Positions 55,173-64,000 are shown, numbered from the stretch's first letter. The stretch is DNA of 64,000 nt from Caldithrix abyssi (GCA_011369465.1 DRQG01000142.1:26147-90146); one strand, 5' to 3'. Translations and numbers: made by a program. The notes: generated by a model from the letters alone, not told the origin.

Positions 55173-56018
55173 CTATAGATTTAATACCGTATTATCAATT
55201 AATCGGGTTTTGCCGAAAAAGACCGCCACGGCGGCCAGCGTTTCTCCCTCAATCCGCTCTTTTGCCGTCAGCGTTTGCGTATCCACCAGTTCCACATAAT
55301 CGATACGGGCTAACGGCGCGCTTTCGATCAACGCGGTCATTTTCTTTTTGATATCCTTTGCCGAGCGGTTTCCCTGTTCCGCTTCCCTACGGGCCAGCTG
55401 CAAACTTTTATAGAGAACCGTGGCCTGCTGCCGTTCCTCTTTATTTAAATAGGCATTACGCGAACTCATGGCCAGACCGTCCGCCTCGCGGACAATGGGA
55501 GCGCCGATAATGTCAATATCAAAATTGAGGTCGGCTGTCATTTTCTTAATAATGATGAGCTGCTGGGCGTCCTTTTGCCCAAACACAGCCAGATGTGGGC
55601 GTACGATATTGAATAATTTGGCCACAATAGTGGTAACGCCGCGAAAATGGCTGGGCCGGGATTTTCCGCACAAGACCCGTGAAAGGTCCTCGGTGATCAC
55701 ATACGTTTTGTAATGCGGCGGGTACATGGTTTGCGCCGAAGGATAGAACACCGCATCGACGCCTTCCTGGCGGCATAAGGCTTCGTCCCGTTCAAAATCG
55801 CGGGGGTAACGATCCAGGTCTTCGTTGGGCGCAAATTGGGTGGGATTGACAAAGATGCTCACCACCACCACATCGGCCCGCTGCCTGGCCAGGCGAATCA
55901 GGCTGAGATGACCTTCGTGTAGGTAGCCCATGGTGGGCACCAGAGCAAGGCGCCGCCCGGCTAATCGCTGCCTTTCCGTCCAGCGCCGCATATCGCGCAC
56001 ATCGTTAATAACTTTCAT
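55173..56018 (-). CDS. panC: Pantothenate synthetase
   Basis: The 281-residue protein has the adenylate-forming signature PTMGYLHEGHLSLI, VSIFVNPTQFAPNEDLDRYPR, CGKSRPSHFRGVTTIVAKLFNIV and FGQKDAQQL. It joins pantoate and beta-alanine. Its start overlaps the panB stop by 14 bases, so the pair is translationally coupled, and the product feeds CoaX at the left end of this window. Confidence 0.98.
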   Translation of the reverse strand: MKVINDVRDMRRWTERQRLAGRRLALVPTMGYLHEGHLSLIRLARQRADVVVVSIFVNPTQFAPNEDLDRYPRDFERDEALCRQEGVDAVFYPSAQTMYPPHYKTYVITEDLSRVLCGKSRPSHFRGVTTIVAKLFNIVRPHLAVFGQKDAQQLIIIKKMTADLNFDIDIIGAPIVREADGLAMSSRNAYLNKEERQQATVLYKSLQLARREAEQGNRSAKDIKKKMTALIESAPLARIDYVELVDTQTLTAKERIEGETLAAVAVFFGKTRLIDNTVLNL

Positions 56019-56820
56019 CTTCCGCCGGAAAATTTCCTTCTTTTACGTCTTCGACATAACGGATGAATGCTTCCATCATCTCTTTGCCCATTTCCGCGTA
56101 ACGCCGTACAAATTTGGGCTTGAATTTATCATACAACCCCAGCATATCGTGGCTGACCAGCACCTGGCCGTCGCAATGGGGCCCGGCGCCGATGCCGATG
56201 GTGGGAATGCTCAGGGAGGCGCTGATTTCTTTGGCCAATGCCGCCGGTATTTTCTCCAGAACGATAGAAAAGGCGCCGGCCTCTTGTAAGGCCAGAGCGT
56301 CTTTTTTCAACTCATCCGCCCGGGCTTTCTCGCCGCCCTGCAACCCGTATCCGCCAAAACTGTGCACGGACTGCGGCGTCAGCCCGATGTGCCCCATCAC
56401 CGGGATACCCAGTTCCGTCAGCCTGCGGACGGTGGGCGCAATCGCTCTGCCCCCTTCCAGTTTAACGGCTTCCGCACCCGCTTCCTGTAAAAAACGCCCG
56501 GCATTCTTTACCGCCTCCGGGATGCTTGTTTGATACGACAAAAAGGGCATATCGGCTACCAGCAGGGCGCGGTTTACGCTACGGCGTACCGAGCGGGTGT
56601 ACAACAGCATCTCGTCCATGGTAACCGCCAGGGTATTTTCGTGGCCGCCCATCACCATTCCCGCGGAATCACCCACCAAAATTATATCGATCCCGCTGGC
56701 GTCCAGAATGGAGGCCATTAAGGCGTCGTAGGCTGTCAGAACAGCGATACGACGGCCTTGCCGCTTCATTTCCACAATGGCGGGAACCGTCGTGCGTTTG
56801 ATTTTTTTATTAACCGACAT
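56005..56820 (-). CDS. panB: 3-methyl-2-oxobutanoate hydroxymethyltransferase
   Basis: TIM-barrel enzyme of 271 residues: LTAYDALMASILDASGIDIILVGDSAGMVMGG contains the Mg-binding Asp residues, then AVKLEGG, GIPVMGHIGLTPQSV and IPTIGIGAGPHCDGQVLV. It makes ketopantoate from 2-oxoisovalerate and methylene-tetrahydrofolate. It heads the panB-panC operon; the region ahead carries a degenerate repeat. Confidence 0.98.
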   Translation of the reverse strand: MSVNKKIKRTTVPAIVEMKRQGRRIAVLTAYDALMASILDASGIDIILVGDSAGMVMGGHENTLAVTMDEMLLYTRSVRRSVNRALLVADMPFLSYQTSIPEAVKNAGRFLQEAGAEAVKLEGGRAIAPTVRRLTELGIPVMGHIGLTPQSVHSFGGYGLQGGEKARADELKKDALALQEAGAFSIVLEKIPAALAKEISASLSIPTIGIGAGPHCDGQVLVSHDMLGLYDKFKPKFVRRYAEMGKEMMEAFIRYVEDVKEGNFPAEDESY

Positions 56821-56869
56821 GGCATTGTTATCCTCTGATTATTCATTAGCTGCAACACCCTTGGAAAAG

Positions 56870-56988
56870 GGAATCGCCCTAATTCATGCAAGGGATGCTG
56901 AATCAAGTTCGGAATGACACAACGAGTCATGCTGAATCTAATGGAGATTGTTTCAGCATCCAATGCTTAATGATGCGACCGGAATGAC
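56870..56988. repeat. Degenerate two-hairpin repeat remnant
   Basis: GATGCTGAATCAAGTTCGGA, AGTCATGCTGAATCTAATGG and GTTTCAGCATCCAATGC are eroded forms of the units inside the MITE-like elements at 18.3 and 42.9 kb, without the terminal CCACTCTAAAAAGG. The remnant fills the gap between mnmA and panB. Confidence 0.55.
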
Positions 56989-56990
56989 AT

Positions 56991-58097
56991 CTACTTGAGC
57001 ACTTCCCGGATAATCCCGCCGCCCAAAACGCGATCGCCGTCATAAAATACAGCCGATTGCCCCAGGGTTACCGCCTTTTGGGGCTGCTCAAATTCAATGC
57101 GCACCCGGCCGTCGTCCAGCGCGTAAACCACCCCGTCAAAAGGCGAGGATTTATAGCGAATTTTTATCTGCGCTTTTACTCCATCACCGGCGCCGGCAAT
57201 GCTGATAAAGTTGACCTGTCCGGCTATCAGACCGCGGGAGTACAAGTCGGTTTCTTCGCCAATCACAACACGATTGGATTGAGCGTCGATGTCCACCACA
57301 TACATGGGTTTGCCAAAGCCGGTACCGATGCCGCGCCGCTGACCAATGGTAAAAAAGGGGTAGCCCTTATGCGTCCCGACAGGCTGCCCGGCGGTGTTCA
57401 CCAGAGGGCCGTCGGCTACTTTTTCTTCCAGCCCGTCCACCACGGTTTTCAGAAAGCGGTTATAATCGTTATCGGGTACAAAACAGATTTCCATGCTTTC
57501 GCTTTTATGGGCCGTGCGCAGGTCGTTCTCTTGCGCGATTTGCCGCACCTGCGGTTTAGTCAGCTTGCCCAGCGGAAACAAGGTGCGGGCCAGACTTTTT
57601 TGCTTGATACCCCACAAGGCGTAAGATTGATCTTTATTGGCGTCTTTTCCGCGGTACAATTCATAGCGCCCGCTGCGCTCATTGTAACGCACCTGTGCAT
57701 AGTGACCGGTGGCGATGTAATCGGCGCCCAGCTCCCGGGCTTTTTCGATCAGCGTATCCCATTTGATTTTGGTGTTACACAGTACACAGGGATTGGGCGT
57801 ACGTCCGGCCAGATATTCTTCCACAAAATTATCCACCACCTCGTGATGAAATTCTTTGCTGAAATTAAGCACGTAATGGGGCATATCCAGTTTGGCGCAA
57901 ACCATACGGGCGTCCGATATGGCGTCCAAAGAACAGCAGCCGCTCTCGTGGTTCAGGTTGCCGCCCACCAGCTCATAATCCCATAATTTCATGGTAATGC
58001 CGATGCAGTTGTAGCCCTGCTGTTTAAGCAGCAAAGCCGCAACCGAGCTGTCCACACCGCCGCTCATTGCGACGACAACGGTTTTATTTAAGGCCAT
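56991..58097 (-). CDS. mnmA: tRNA-specific 2-thiouridylase
   Basis: The 368-residue protein has the PP-loop VVAMSGGVDSSVAALLL at the start, the first catalytic Cys in NPCVLCNTKIKW, the second in MEICFVPDNDY, ATGHYAQ, KDQSYALWG and TIGQRRGIG. It adds the 2-thio group to U34 of Glu, Gln and Lys tRNAs using a relayed sulfur. The C-terminal beta domain is present. It is probably transcribed alone or ahead of panBC. Confidence 0.97.
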   Translation of the reverse strand: MALNKTVVVAMSGGVDSSVAALLLKQQGYNCIGITMKLWDYELVGGNLNHESGCCSLDAISDARMVCAKLDMPHYVLNFSKEFHHEVVDNFVEEYLAGRTPNPCVLCNTKIKWDTLIEKARELGADYIATGHYAQVRYNERSGRYELYRGKDANKDQSYALWGIKQKSLARTLFPLGKLTKPQVRQIAQENDLRTAHKSESMEICFVPDNDYNRFLKTVVDGLEEKVADGPLVNTAGQPVGTHKGYPFFTIGQRRGIGTGFGKPMYVVDIDAQSNRVVIGEETDLYSRGLIAGQVNFISIAGAGDGVKAQIKIRYKSSPFDGVVYALDDGRVRIEFEQPQKAVTLGQSAVFYDGDRVLGGGIIREVLK

Positions 58098-58133
58098 GCA
58101 ATCTACCTTAGGTTCAAATGGTTTAACCGGAAT

Positions 58134-58553
58134 CTACAGTTTTTTTGTGATGATGATTTCGCTGCCTTTATCAGTGATGTTAAAACGAACTTTATCCATC
58201 AGCATTTTCACCAGATAAATGCCGCGGCCGTTATCGGCCAGGAGGTTTTCGGGGGCAAGGGGATCGCGCAGGGTGTCCGGCTCAAAACCGGGGCCCTCGT
58301 CCCGTATGGAAATGGATAGCGCTTTCCCGCTTAGTGTGTATGTAAGATGTACTTTTTTATTTATATCATTCTGATTCCCGTGATGTATGGCATTATTAAA
58401 CAGCTCTGTTATGGCTATGGAAATGTCGTCTATGGCCGATTCGTCGAAACCGGCTTCGTTGGCAATTTTGACGGTTACCGCTTCGACATTTTCCAGATAG
58501 TCAATACTGCTGGGATAACTCACTTCATATTTTCCGTTTTTTAGCATGGCCAT
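58134..58553 (-). CDS. RsbW-like ATP-binding regulator (HATPase, anti-sigma factor kinase family)
   Basis: A single GHKL ATPase domain of 139 residues: N-box ELFNNAIHHGNQ, G1 DEGPGFEPD and G2 GRGIYLVKMLMD. The family includes SpoIIAB/RsbW serine kinases that control anti-anti-sigma proteins. No STAS partner, sigma factor or phosphatase is adjacent. GAGG lies seven bases before the ATG and a clear promoter is just upstream, leaving a very short leader. Confidence 0.88.
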   Translation of the reverse strand: MAMLKNGKYEVSYPSSIDYLENVEAVTVKIANEAGFDESAIDDISIAITELFNNAIHHGNQNDINKKVHLTYTLSGKALSISIRDEGPGFEPDTLRDPLAPENLLADNGRGIYLVKMLMDKVRFNITDKGSEIIITKKL

Positions 58554-58572
58554 ACATAAACCTCAAATTGAG

Positions 58573-58601
58573 AATTTAGATTATGCGCTATAACTTGTCA
58601 A
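58573..58601 (-). promoter_or_regulatory. Promoter of the RsbW-like gene
   Basis: On the minus strand TTGACA (58601-58596), a spacer of exactly 17 bases and TAAATT (58578-58573). The start point would be near 58566, about 13 bases before the ATG. Confidence 0.7.
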
Positions 58602-58727
58602 AAAATATTTGCACCGAATCAAAAAACCTCTCAATTTTAATGCGGCTTGAACAGAATTTACTACAAGATTCTTTTGTGTCCAATAAAATATGTGCTTAAT
58701 TAACAGCTAACTTCAGAGAAAACCGGA

Positions 58728-59111
58728 ATGATGTATTTTTTACGCTGGCAGGCGCCCTGGCTGCTAATGATGTTATTCATTTTCGTGATGTCTTCGATAC
58801 CCGATTTAACGCAACCGGTGCTGGTATTCGATTATTCGGATAAACTCATTCATTTTGTCGTATTCGGGATATTGGGTGTGCTCATGGCAAGAGGGTTCGC
58901 CCGAAGTGGGAATGTATTTATAAGACAACATTATGTTTTGACGTCCATCGTTTTTGCGGTGCTTTTTGCGCTTACGGATGAATGGCATCAATCTTTTGTA
59001 CCGGGAAGAACTGCCGACTGGCTGGACTGGCTGGCGGATACGCTGGGTATTTTAATCTTCATTGTTTTATACAACCGATTCCATCTAAAATCGACAAACC
59101 AATACGGATGA
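58728..59111 (+). CDS. VanZ-family membrane protein
   Basis: A 127-residue protein with four predicted membrane helices. The family motif appears as DKLIHFVVFGILGVLMARG and ALTDEWHQSFVPGRTADWLDWLADTLG. VanZ itself lowers teicoplanin susceptibility, but chromosomal members are of unknown function. The gene is divergent from the RsbW-like gene. Confidence 0.88.
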   Translation: MMYFLRWQAPWLLMMLFIFVMSSIPDLTQPVLVFDYSDKLIHFVVFGILGVLMARGFARSGNVFIRQHYVLTSIVFAVLFALTDEWHQSFVPGRTADWLDWLADTLGILIFIVLYNRFHLKSTNQYG

Positions 59112-59188
59112 AGTTAATCTTAGTTGTCCGCGCCGCGGCATGCCGGCCTTACAGGGATCGAATCTTTTGTGTCAGGTTTTCCAATTCA

Positions 59189-60127
59189 TTAATTCACGCT
59201 GAAACCTTTAAAAATAGACACAACCGGCCTGTGGTCGGAAACCACCGAGATGTACTGTCCGTACTGCTGTTCCAGCTTGAGCGCTTCCGTTTTACCCTGC
59301 CCGTATTTACCGCTTAAACTTGTAGTAATCATAATATGATCGATCAGCGTTTTATACGGATCAATCAAATAGGAATACTCATTCAATATGGAAGACGTTA
59401 AAAACCGGTAATCGGACGGTTTATCTTTAAAAGCCTTGAATACATTATAATTGGGTGGATCATCCAGCTGGTCGTTCCAGTCGCCCAGGATGATAAAATC
59501 GGGATCGGCGCCGGCGCTGATTTCATCCCGGACATATTGCTCCAGATATTCGATCGATTTGCGCCGCCGGTCGGCTCCGTCATCGCGCGCTTTTAAATGA
59601 ACAACAATGATGTTGAAATCCAGAATAGTAGTATTAGTAGTGTCGCGCAGTTCTACGTAAGCGGCAAAAGGCGGCCGCGAGGCAAATTCGTATTCGTATT
59701 GATTTAAAATATAGCGCACATTGCTTACACTGAACATCTGCGATTTGTAAATGATACCGGTTCGTTGATACCCCGGATACTGAGGCGGATAACTGTTTAA
59801 GACACCATCCCAGCCTTCCATATCGTTGATCATCGTATTAAAAGACGATGTACCCACAATTTCTTCTACGGCGATTAAATCAATATCAAGCTGTTCGATG
59901 ATTTTCTGCAAAGTGGTTCGGGTATCCGTGGCTTTGGGGAATTGCTCGATATTCCAGGTGGCTATTTCAAACGTTTCATCACTGCCCACCTGTTCCACCA
60001 ATGGCGGTTCAGGCCCGTTGTTGTCACCGTTGTCGTCTCCCGGGTCGGTGCCCCGCTTGCTGCAGGAAAGATTAAAAATGAAAATTACTAAAAGAATCAA
60101 AAGAGCTCGTCCTGTCATGTTCTGCAT
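59189..60127 (-). CDS. Endonuclease/exonuclease/phosphatase-family lipoprotein
   Basis: The 312-residue protein has a lipoprotein signal (LLILLVIFIFNLSC), an acidic DDNGDNNG linker and then an EEP domain: ATWNIEQFP, VEEI with the metal Glu, IVVHLKAR, LGDWND, LIDHIM and SDHRPVV with the catalytic His. Substrates in this superfamily range from nucleic acids to phosphoesters; export to the cell surface suggests an extracellular nuclease or phosphodiesterase. Two ATGs nine bases apart are possible starts. Confidence 0.85.
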   Translation of the reverse strand: MQNMTGRALLILLVIFIFNLSCSKRGTDPGDDNGDNNGPEPPLVEQVGSDETFEIATWNIEQFPKATDTRTTLQKIIEQLDIDLIAVEEIVGTSSFNTMINDMEGWDGVLNSYPPQYPGYQRTGIIYKSQMFSVSNVRYILNQYEYEFASRPPFAAYVELRDTTNTTILDFNIIVVHLKARDDGADRRRKSIEYLEQYVRDEISAGADPDFIILGDWNDQLDDPPNYNVFKAFKDKPSDYRFLTSSILNEYSYLIDPYKTLIDHIMITTSLSGKYGQGKTEALKLEQQYGQYISVVSDHRPVVSIFKGFSVN

Positions 60128-60333
60128 CCCGTTATTATGGTTCCTTTGGCAAAGAATTAAATACTGTACTTATTTTCCACCCCTGACACTTGTGTGCCCC
60201 TGAAGGGTTTATATGACACGTTTCCAAATAAAGTTCAGAAATATACCAAAGTTTATTGTCTGCTCAAATTTTTCTTTTTTGGCGAAATATTCATAAATTA
60301 AAAACCGTACATCACTAATTCCGGACAGGACTT

Positions 60334-61176
60334 ATGAAATTCACCGTTGAACAGGTTACCGATTGTCTCCGTTTCGCTCTGCAGGAAGATCTGGGCACGG
60401 GCGATATAACAACCCGGTTGACTATAGACGAACAACAGCAACTTCGCGGACAATTTATTGCCAAAGAATCCGGAGTAATCGCAGGACTTCAGGTGGCGCG
60501 TCGGGTATTTCAACTTTTGGATAAAGAAATTGTCTTTTCTGCCCGAATAGAAGACGGTACATTTGTGGAAAACGGGACGGTTTTCGCCGCTGTGGAGGGC
60601 AGAGCCCGCCCCATTCTCAGCGCCGAACGTACGGCATTGAATTTTTTACAGCGCATGTCCGGCATTGCCACGCTTACCCGCCGTTTTGTTGAAGCTGTTA
60701 AGGATAGCGGCGCTGTTATTCTGGATACCCGCAAAACGGCGCCGGGGCTGCGCCTTATCGACAAATGGGCCGTGCAATTGGGCGGCGGGCAGAATCACCG
60801 CATCGGTTTATTCGATATGATTCTGATCAAGGAAAATCATATCAGCGCAGCAGGTGGGGTTACCGCCGCGGTGCTAAAAGCGACACAGGCCAATGAACAA
60901 AACCTGCTGGTGGAAGTGGAAGTTAGGAATATGGATGAGTTACAGGAGGCGCTTTCGCTTCCGGTTGACCGTATTTTACTGGACAACATGACTACGGAAC
61001 AGTTACGACAGGCGGTTAACATTACCGCCGGACGCAAAAAACTGGAAGCCTCCGGAAACGTAAATTTAGAAACCGTTGCACAAATTGCCGCAACGGGTGT
61101 TGATTTTATTTCCGTAGGAAAACTCACCCATTCGGCAAAAGCTTTGGACATCAGTTTATTAACGGAGTTATTATGA
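60334..61176 (+). CDS. nadC: Nicotinate-nucleotide pyrophosphorylase (quinolinate phosphoribosyltransferase)
   Basis: The 280-residue enzyme has ALQEDLGTGDITTRL near the start, ILSAERTALNFLQRMSGIAT, ILDTRKTAPGLRLIDKWAV and the barrel motifs ILLDNM and ASGNVNLETV. It converts quinolinate and PRPP to nicotinate mononucleotide, CO2 and pyrophosphate. The stop overlaps the start of a pyrophosphatase gene by four bases (ATGA). The product is used by NadD (13.15 kb). Confidence 0.97.
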   Translation: MKFTVEQVTDCLRFALQEDLGTGDITTRLTIDEQQQLRGQFIAKESGVIAGLQVARRVFQLLDKEIVFSARIEDGTFVENGTVFAAVEGRARPILSAERTALNFLQRMSGIATLTRRFVEAVKDSGAVILDTRKTAPGLRLIDKWAVQLGGGQNHRIGLFDMILIKENHISAAGGVTAAVLKATQANEQNLLVEVEVRNMDELQEALSLPVDRILLDNMTTEQLRQAVNITAGRKKLEASGNVNLETVAQIAATGVDFISVGKLTHSAKALDISLLTELL

Positions 61177-61868
61177 GTAAACAGAAAGAGACGCCTTCCC
61201 CTTTGGTGGCTTCACTTTTCCGCGCCCATCCGTGGCACGGGGTGGATATCGGAGAGGATGCCCCCGAGGTCGTCAATTCCTATATCGAGATGCTGCCGAC
61301 CGACACCATCAAATATGAACTGGATAAAGCCTCCGGTTTGCTGCGGGTGGACCGGCCGCAGAAATTTTCTTCCATGCCGCCCATGTTGTACGGTTTTATC
61401 CCCCGCACCTATTCCGGAAAGGCCAGCGCCGAGTATTGCAATAAAAAGACCGGGCGCACGGATATCGTCGGCGATGGCGATCCGATTGATATTTGCGTTT
61501 TGACCGAACGCCCCATTCTGAAAAGCAATATTCTGGTTCCGGCGGTGGTGATCGGCGGATTCCGGATGATCGACAACAACGAAGCCGACGACAAAATTGT
61601 GGCTTTTCTGAAAGGCGATATGGTTTATACGGAATGGGAAGACATCGGCGATATTCCCGATGTGTTTGTGGAACGTCTGCGTCACTATTTTCTCACCTAT
61701 AAAGATATTCCCGGCAAGGAGAAACATCTGGCGGAAATCACCCACATATACAACAAGGAAGAAGCCTATGAAGTCATCCGCCGCGGCAGGAAGGATTACG
61801 ACGCCAATTTTGCCGAGCTGACTCAAATATTCAATAAAGTAGCCGGGAAAGAAGGAGGCATCTTTTAG
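61173..61868 (+). CDS. ppa: Inorganic pyrophosphatase (family I)
   Basis: The 231-residue protein carries the family signature DGDPIDICV with metal-binding Asp residues, IKYELDKASGLLRVDRP for phosphate binding, YGFIPRT and LKGDMVYTEWEDIGDIP. It is longer than the ~175-residue E. coli enzyme through N- and C-terminal segments. It hydrolyses pyrophosphate; translational coupling to nadC suggests local removal of a product of that reaction. A long N-terminal region (PSPLVASLFRAHPWHG) is typical of this longer subgroup. Confidence 0.95.
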   Translation: MSKQKETPSPLVASLFRAHPWHGVDIGEDAPEVVNSYIEMLPTDTIKYELDKASGLLRVDRPQKFSSMPPMLYGFIPRTYSGKASAEYCNKKTGRTDIVGDGDPIDICVLTERPILKSNILVPAVVIGGFRMIDNNEADDKIVAFLKGDMVYTEWEDIGDIPDVFVERLRHYFLTYKDIPGKEKHLAEITHIYNKEEAYEVIRRGRKDYDANFAELTQIFNKVAGKEGGIF

Positions 61869-62053
61869 AAACAGCACATTCCAAAACACAAAATCCGGAC
61901 AATATTCACACGGGAACATACCATAATAAAAGTTGAGTCATTTTTTATTTCCCGCCGGCTTATCACGATCATACGGAATGGTATAAGCAATATCCTGTAT
62001 GCACTCAGCCAACTTATTTGAGATTTGTTTTTTGCGGTTTGTAATTTCTACGT

Positions 62054-62380
62054 TTATCCGCCGATGAATTTGTACTTATATCCTTTCTTAGCCAGATATT
62101 CGGCTACTTTTTGCCGATGATCGCCCTGGATTTCGATTTGGTTCCCTTTGAGCGTACCGCCGCTGCCGCAATGGCGCTGCAATTCCTTTTGCAACGTTTT
62201 CAAATCACCCTGCAGGTTTTTGATAACCGTAACAGTCTTCCCCCCGCGGCCTTTGCGGTCGCGGTAAAGATGGGCGGTTTGTCCGTTTATCGGGACAGAT
62301 ACGGTCTCAGGTTTGTTTTCTTCATCCTTCTGCCAGTCGGCATCGGTCGAGTAGATAATATTTCTATTTCGGTTATTCAT
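62054..62380 (-). CDS. SUI1/YciH translation initiation factor-like protein
   Basis: The 108-residue protein has the SUI1 core: DRKGRGGKTVTVIKNL, then LKTLQKELQRHCGSGGTLKGNQIEIQGDHR and YLAKKGYKYKFIGG. It is the bacterial homologue of eIF1; in E. coli YciH affects initiation fidelity and stress translation. The N-terminal 30 residues are a variable polar lead. Confidence 0.92.
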   Translation of the reverse strand: MNNRNRNIIYSTDADWQKDEENKPETVSVPINGQTAHLYRDRKGRGGKTVTVIKNLQGDLKTLQKELQRHCGSGGTLKGNQIEIQGDHRQKVAEYLAKKGYKYKFIGG

Positions 62381-62471
62381 ATTTAGAATGCCCCAAATGT
62401 ATAGTAAAACCGGGATTAAGCCCCTTTATAAGCTTTGCGGCCTGAAAGGTTTACGAAAACTTGGCTATTTT

Positions 62472-63824
62472 TCAGGCCATATTCTCCAGTCTTGGCGGCA
62501 GATGATTTTTTATCCATTTATCGTAATCGCCGTCATAGCCCACCTTCTTTTGCAGGGCTTCCACCTTTTTCAAGATTTCCTGTACTTTGCCTTCCGGTTT
62601 CAGCTCACAGACTTCAAGGCTCTGCATCATGGCGTCAATGCGTACTTTGGCCCGCTCTTCGGCGGCCTGGAAAAGAGTATTGTAATCCTGCTCATTCACC
62701 ACCAGAAACTGATCGACAATGGTTTCCGAGACCTGGCGGCTATGGATGACGGATTCGCGGATGTTGCCGCGGCCGGTTACGGCGTTACCCAGGGCAAAAA
62801 CGTTGTCAAATCCGGAAATCTTGCCCTGCCGGCGGTCATCCACTTTGAAGATATCGCCCTCATACGGCAGGCCGGGGATTTTTTCCGGAATACTGCCGAT
62901 GGAAGAGATCACCAAAGGCGCGCGGTATTCCCTGCGTGAATCCGGTATGGAAACCAGACGGCCATTCTCGTCGCGTGTTTCTTCAAACACCAATCCGGCC
63001 AGCCGTCCGTTTTCTACAATTTTATTAACCGGCGCACGATGGGTTTCCAGATTGAAGAGAAATTTTTCCCGCACCTTGCTCATCAGCTTTTCACGGGTTT
63101 TCATGGCTTTTTCGCGTTCTTCGGGTGTGGGATTTTCCGGCATTGGCGTAAGTGCCATCCCACCGACATCCCTGCGGGTAAACAGAGTACAGCCTTTCAG
63201 CCCCAAATCCGAAAATTGCAAACCGTGTTCATCCAACACTTTGGGGATACCTTTATGTTCCAGTTCCAAAGCGTTAACCGTAATGCCCCGCTTCTCCAGC
63301 GCCTGGCGCGTCGTTTCAATCATCACGATTTTGGCCACGTCAATGGAGGCCAGGCCGCCGCCGACAATGATGGCGCCGTCCGGAATATCGTACCACCGGC
63401 CTTTGTAACCGGGATCATGATTATGGTTAAACCAGGCTACAAAAGGATTTTGGTAATAGAGCCCTTTATTTTCGTAATCGTTAATCCCTTCTATGGGCAG
63501 CGGCCGGTCGGCCCAGGCGCCGGTAGCCAGCAGAACGGCGCTAAAACCCCATTCATTCACAATCTCGTTAAAAGACACATCTCTGCCCAATTTAATATTG
63601 GGCACAAAATGCACCAGAGGGTGATTCAATTTCTCATTAATCAGGCCCTCCTGCCGGTCTCTGAGCTTGTAGTGCCATTTGGGCAAGCCGTTTTCGATTT
63701 TACCGTATGGCAGCGCATTCTGATCAAACACAACCACTTGTTTGCCTCTGGCGCTCAATTGCGCCGCCGCTTCGGAACCGGCAACCGCGCCGCCAAAGAT
63801 GGCAATAACATGTTGAGAACTCAT
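62472..63824 (-). CDS. FAD-dependent pyridine nucleotide reductase (ferredoxin/adrenodoxin reductase-like)
   Basis: ATG 63824 is preferred to an ATG six bases upstream because GAGG lies seven bases before it. The 450-residue protein has FAD motif AIFGGAVAGSEAAAQLSARG, FDQNALPYGKIENGLPKWHYKLRDRQ typical of the adrenodoxin-reductase branch (pattern G-L-x-R-x-G-V-AP replaced by GLPKWHYKL), NAD(P) motif VGGGLASIDVAKIV and ISSIGSIPEKIPGLPYE. It probably transfers electrons between NAD(P)H and ferredoxin or another carrier. The C-terminal ~70 residues are helical and extra. Confidence 0.8.
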   Translation of the reverse strand: MSSQHVIAIFGGAVAGSEAAAQLSARGKQVVVFDQNALPYGKIENGLPKWHYKLRDRQEGLINEKLNHPLVHFVPNIKLGRDVSFNEIVNEWGFSAVLLATGAWADRPLPIEGINDYENKGLYYQNPFVAWFNHNHDPGYKGRWYDIPDGAIIVGGGLASIDVAKIVMIETTRQALEKRGITVNALELEHKGIPKVLDEHGLQFSDLGLKGCTLFTRRDVGGMALTPMPENPTPEEREKAMKTREKLMSKVREKFLFNLETHRAPVNKIVENGRLAGLVFEETRDENGRLVSIPDSRREYRAPLVISSIGSIPEKIPGLPYEGDIFKVDDRRQGKISGFDNVFALGNAVTGRGNIRESVIHSRQVSETIVDQFLVVNEQDYNTLFQAAEERAKVRIDAMMQSLEVCELKPEGKVQEILKKVEALQKKVGYDGDYDKWIKNHLPPRLENMA

Positions 63825-63841
63825 AAACATACCTCGGTTTC

Positions 63842-64000
63842 AATTGAATTGATGAATTATTGAATTGGTGAATCAATGGGATATTGGAGTGATGGAGTGG
63901 TGGAATATTGAGATTATATCACATCGGAAGTCGTACTCATCACTCCAGTACTTCAATACTCCATCACTCCACATCAACATTCATCATTCCACCTATTCAA
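63842..64000. repeat. Foldback element, copy C (runs to the right edge)
   Basis: The left arm TGAATTGATGAATTATTGAA followed by TTGGAGTGATGGAGTGGTGG faces the right arm CACTCCAGTACTTCAATACT and CCATCACTCC, with CATTCATCATTCC near the end. It lies in the 5' flank of the FAD reductase gene. Same family as copies at 18.2, 21.2 and 35.4 kb. Confidence 0.65.

Noticed and set aside
57057..57986. A 309-codon open frame antisense to mnmA; similar long antisense frames occur over accC (28015-28932), hisB/hisH (43646-44548) and the ACT/UPF0210 pair (16540-17445).
   Set aside because: All lie wholly over well-recognised genes and have no ribosome site or recognisable protein features; they are a by-product of codon bias.
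58105..58133. GGTTCAAAT resembling a tRNA T-loop.
   Set aside because: No acceptor, D or anticodon stems can be formed around it.

Overview
The window is a gene-dense stretch of a bacterial chromosome from the FCB side of the tree (Calditrichota, KSB1, Ignavibacteria or a relative). The best taxonomic clue is the large secreted protein at 49707-53027, whose last ~85 residues form a 'YPNPFNPQT...SGIYFYRL...K' sorting domain of the type IX secretion kind. Lipoproteins, a BamD, orphan response regulators with PATAN/DUF4388 domains and intergenic islands of short 'word' repeats fit the same group. No rRNA, tRNA, CRISPR array, phage or intact transposase was seen.

Left part, + strand (1-36 kb): the end of birA and coaX; a large sensor kinase and mutS; an HU-like protein and ruvX; aroF-tyrA-oxidoreductase; an envelope group (a membrane-anchored unknown, bamD, nadD, a barrel-like protein, an S41 peptidase); an orphan EutN/CcmL vertex protein followed by an ACT protein and a UPF0210 protein; a nitrilase-like hydrolase; a PATAN regulator with accB; a histidine kinase/response regulator pair; amt-PII; a lipoprotein with accC; the glycine cleavage genes gcvH, gcvPA and gcvPB interleaved with two response regulators; a YpdA-like flavoprotein; pdxS-pdxT.

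Centre, - strand (49.4 kb down to 37.0 kb): one long biosynthetic operon, hisG-proC-hisD-hisC-hisB-hisH-hisA-hisF-hisIE-thrB-thrC-lysC. Ahead of hisG lie a sigma70-type promoter, a 32-codon leader ORF with six His codons (four in a row) and eight Thr codons, and an intrinsic terminator with a possible antiterminator. I read this as a translation-coupled attenuator that may sense both His and Thr, matching the his-thr gene content. Two of the operon's gaps hold repeat structures, including a ~330-bp MITE-like element.

Right part: the secreted protein and a lipoprotein separated by a structured spacer, panB-panC, mnmA, an RsbW-like ATPase, a VanZ protein, an endonuclease/exonuclease/phosphatase lipoprotein, nadC overlapping an inorganic pyrophosphatase, a SUI1/YciH protein and a FAD-dependent reductase.

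Functionally the window joins cofactor synthesis (biotin attachment, CoA, NAD, PLP) to the enzymes that use them (AccB/AccC, glycine cleavage, threonine synthase, HisC). Dispersed repeats of several families occupy most of the longer intergenic gaps.
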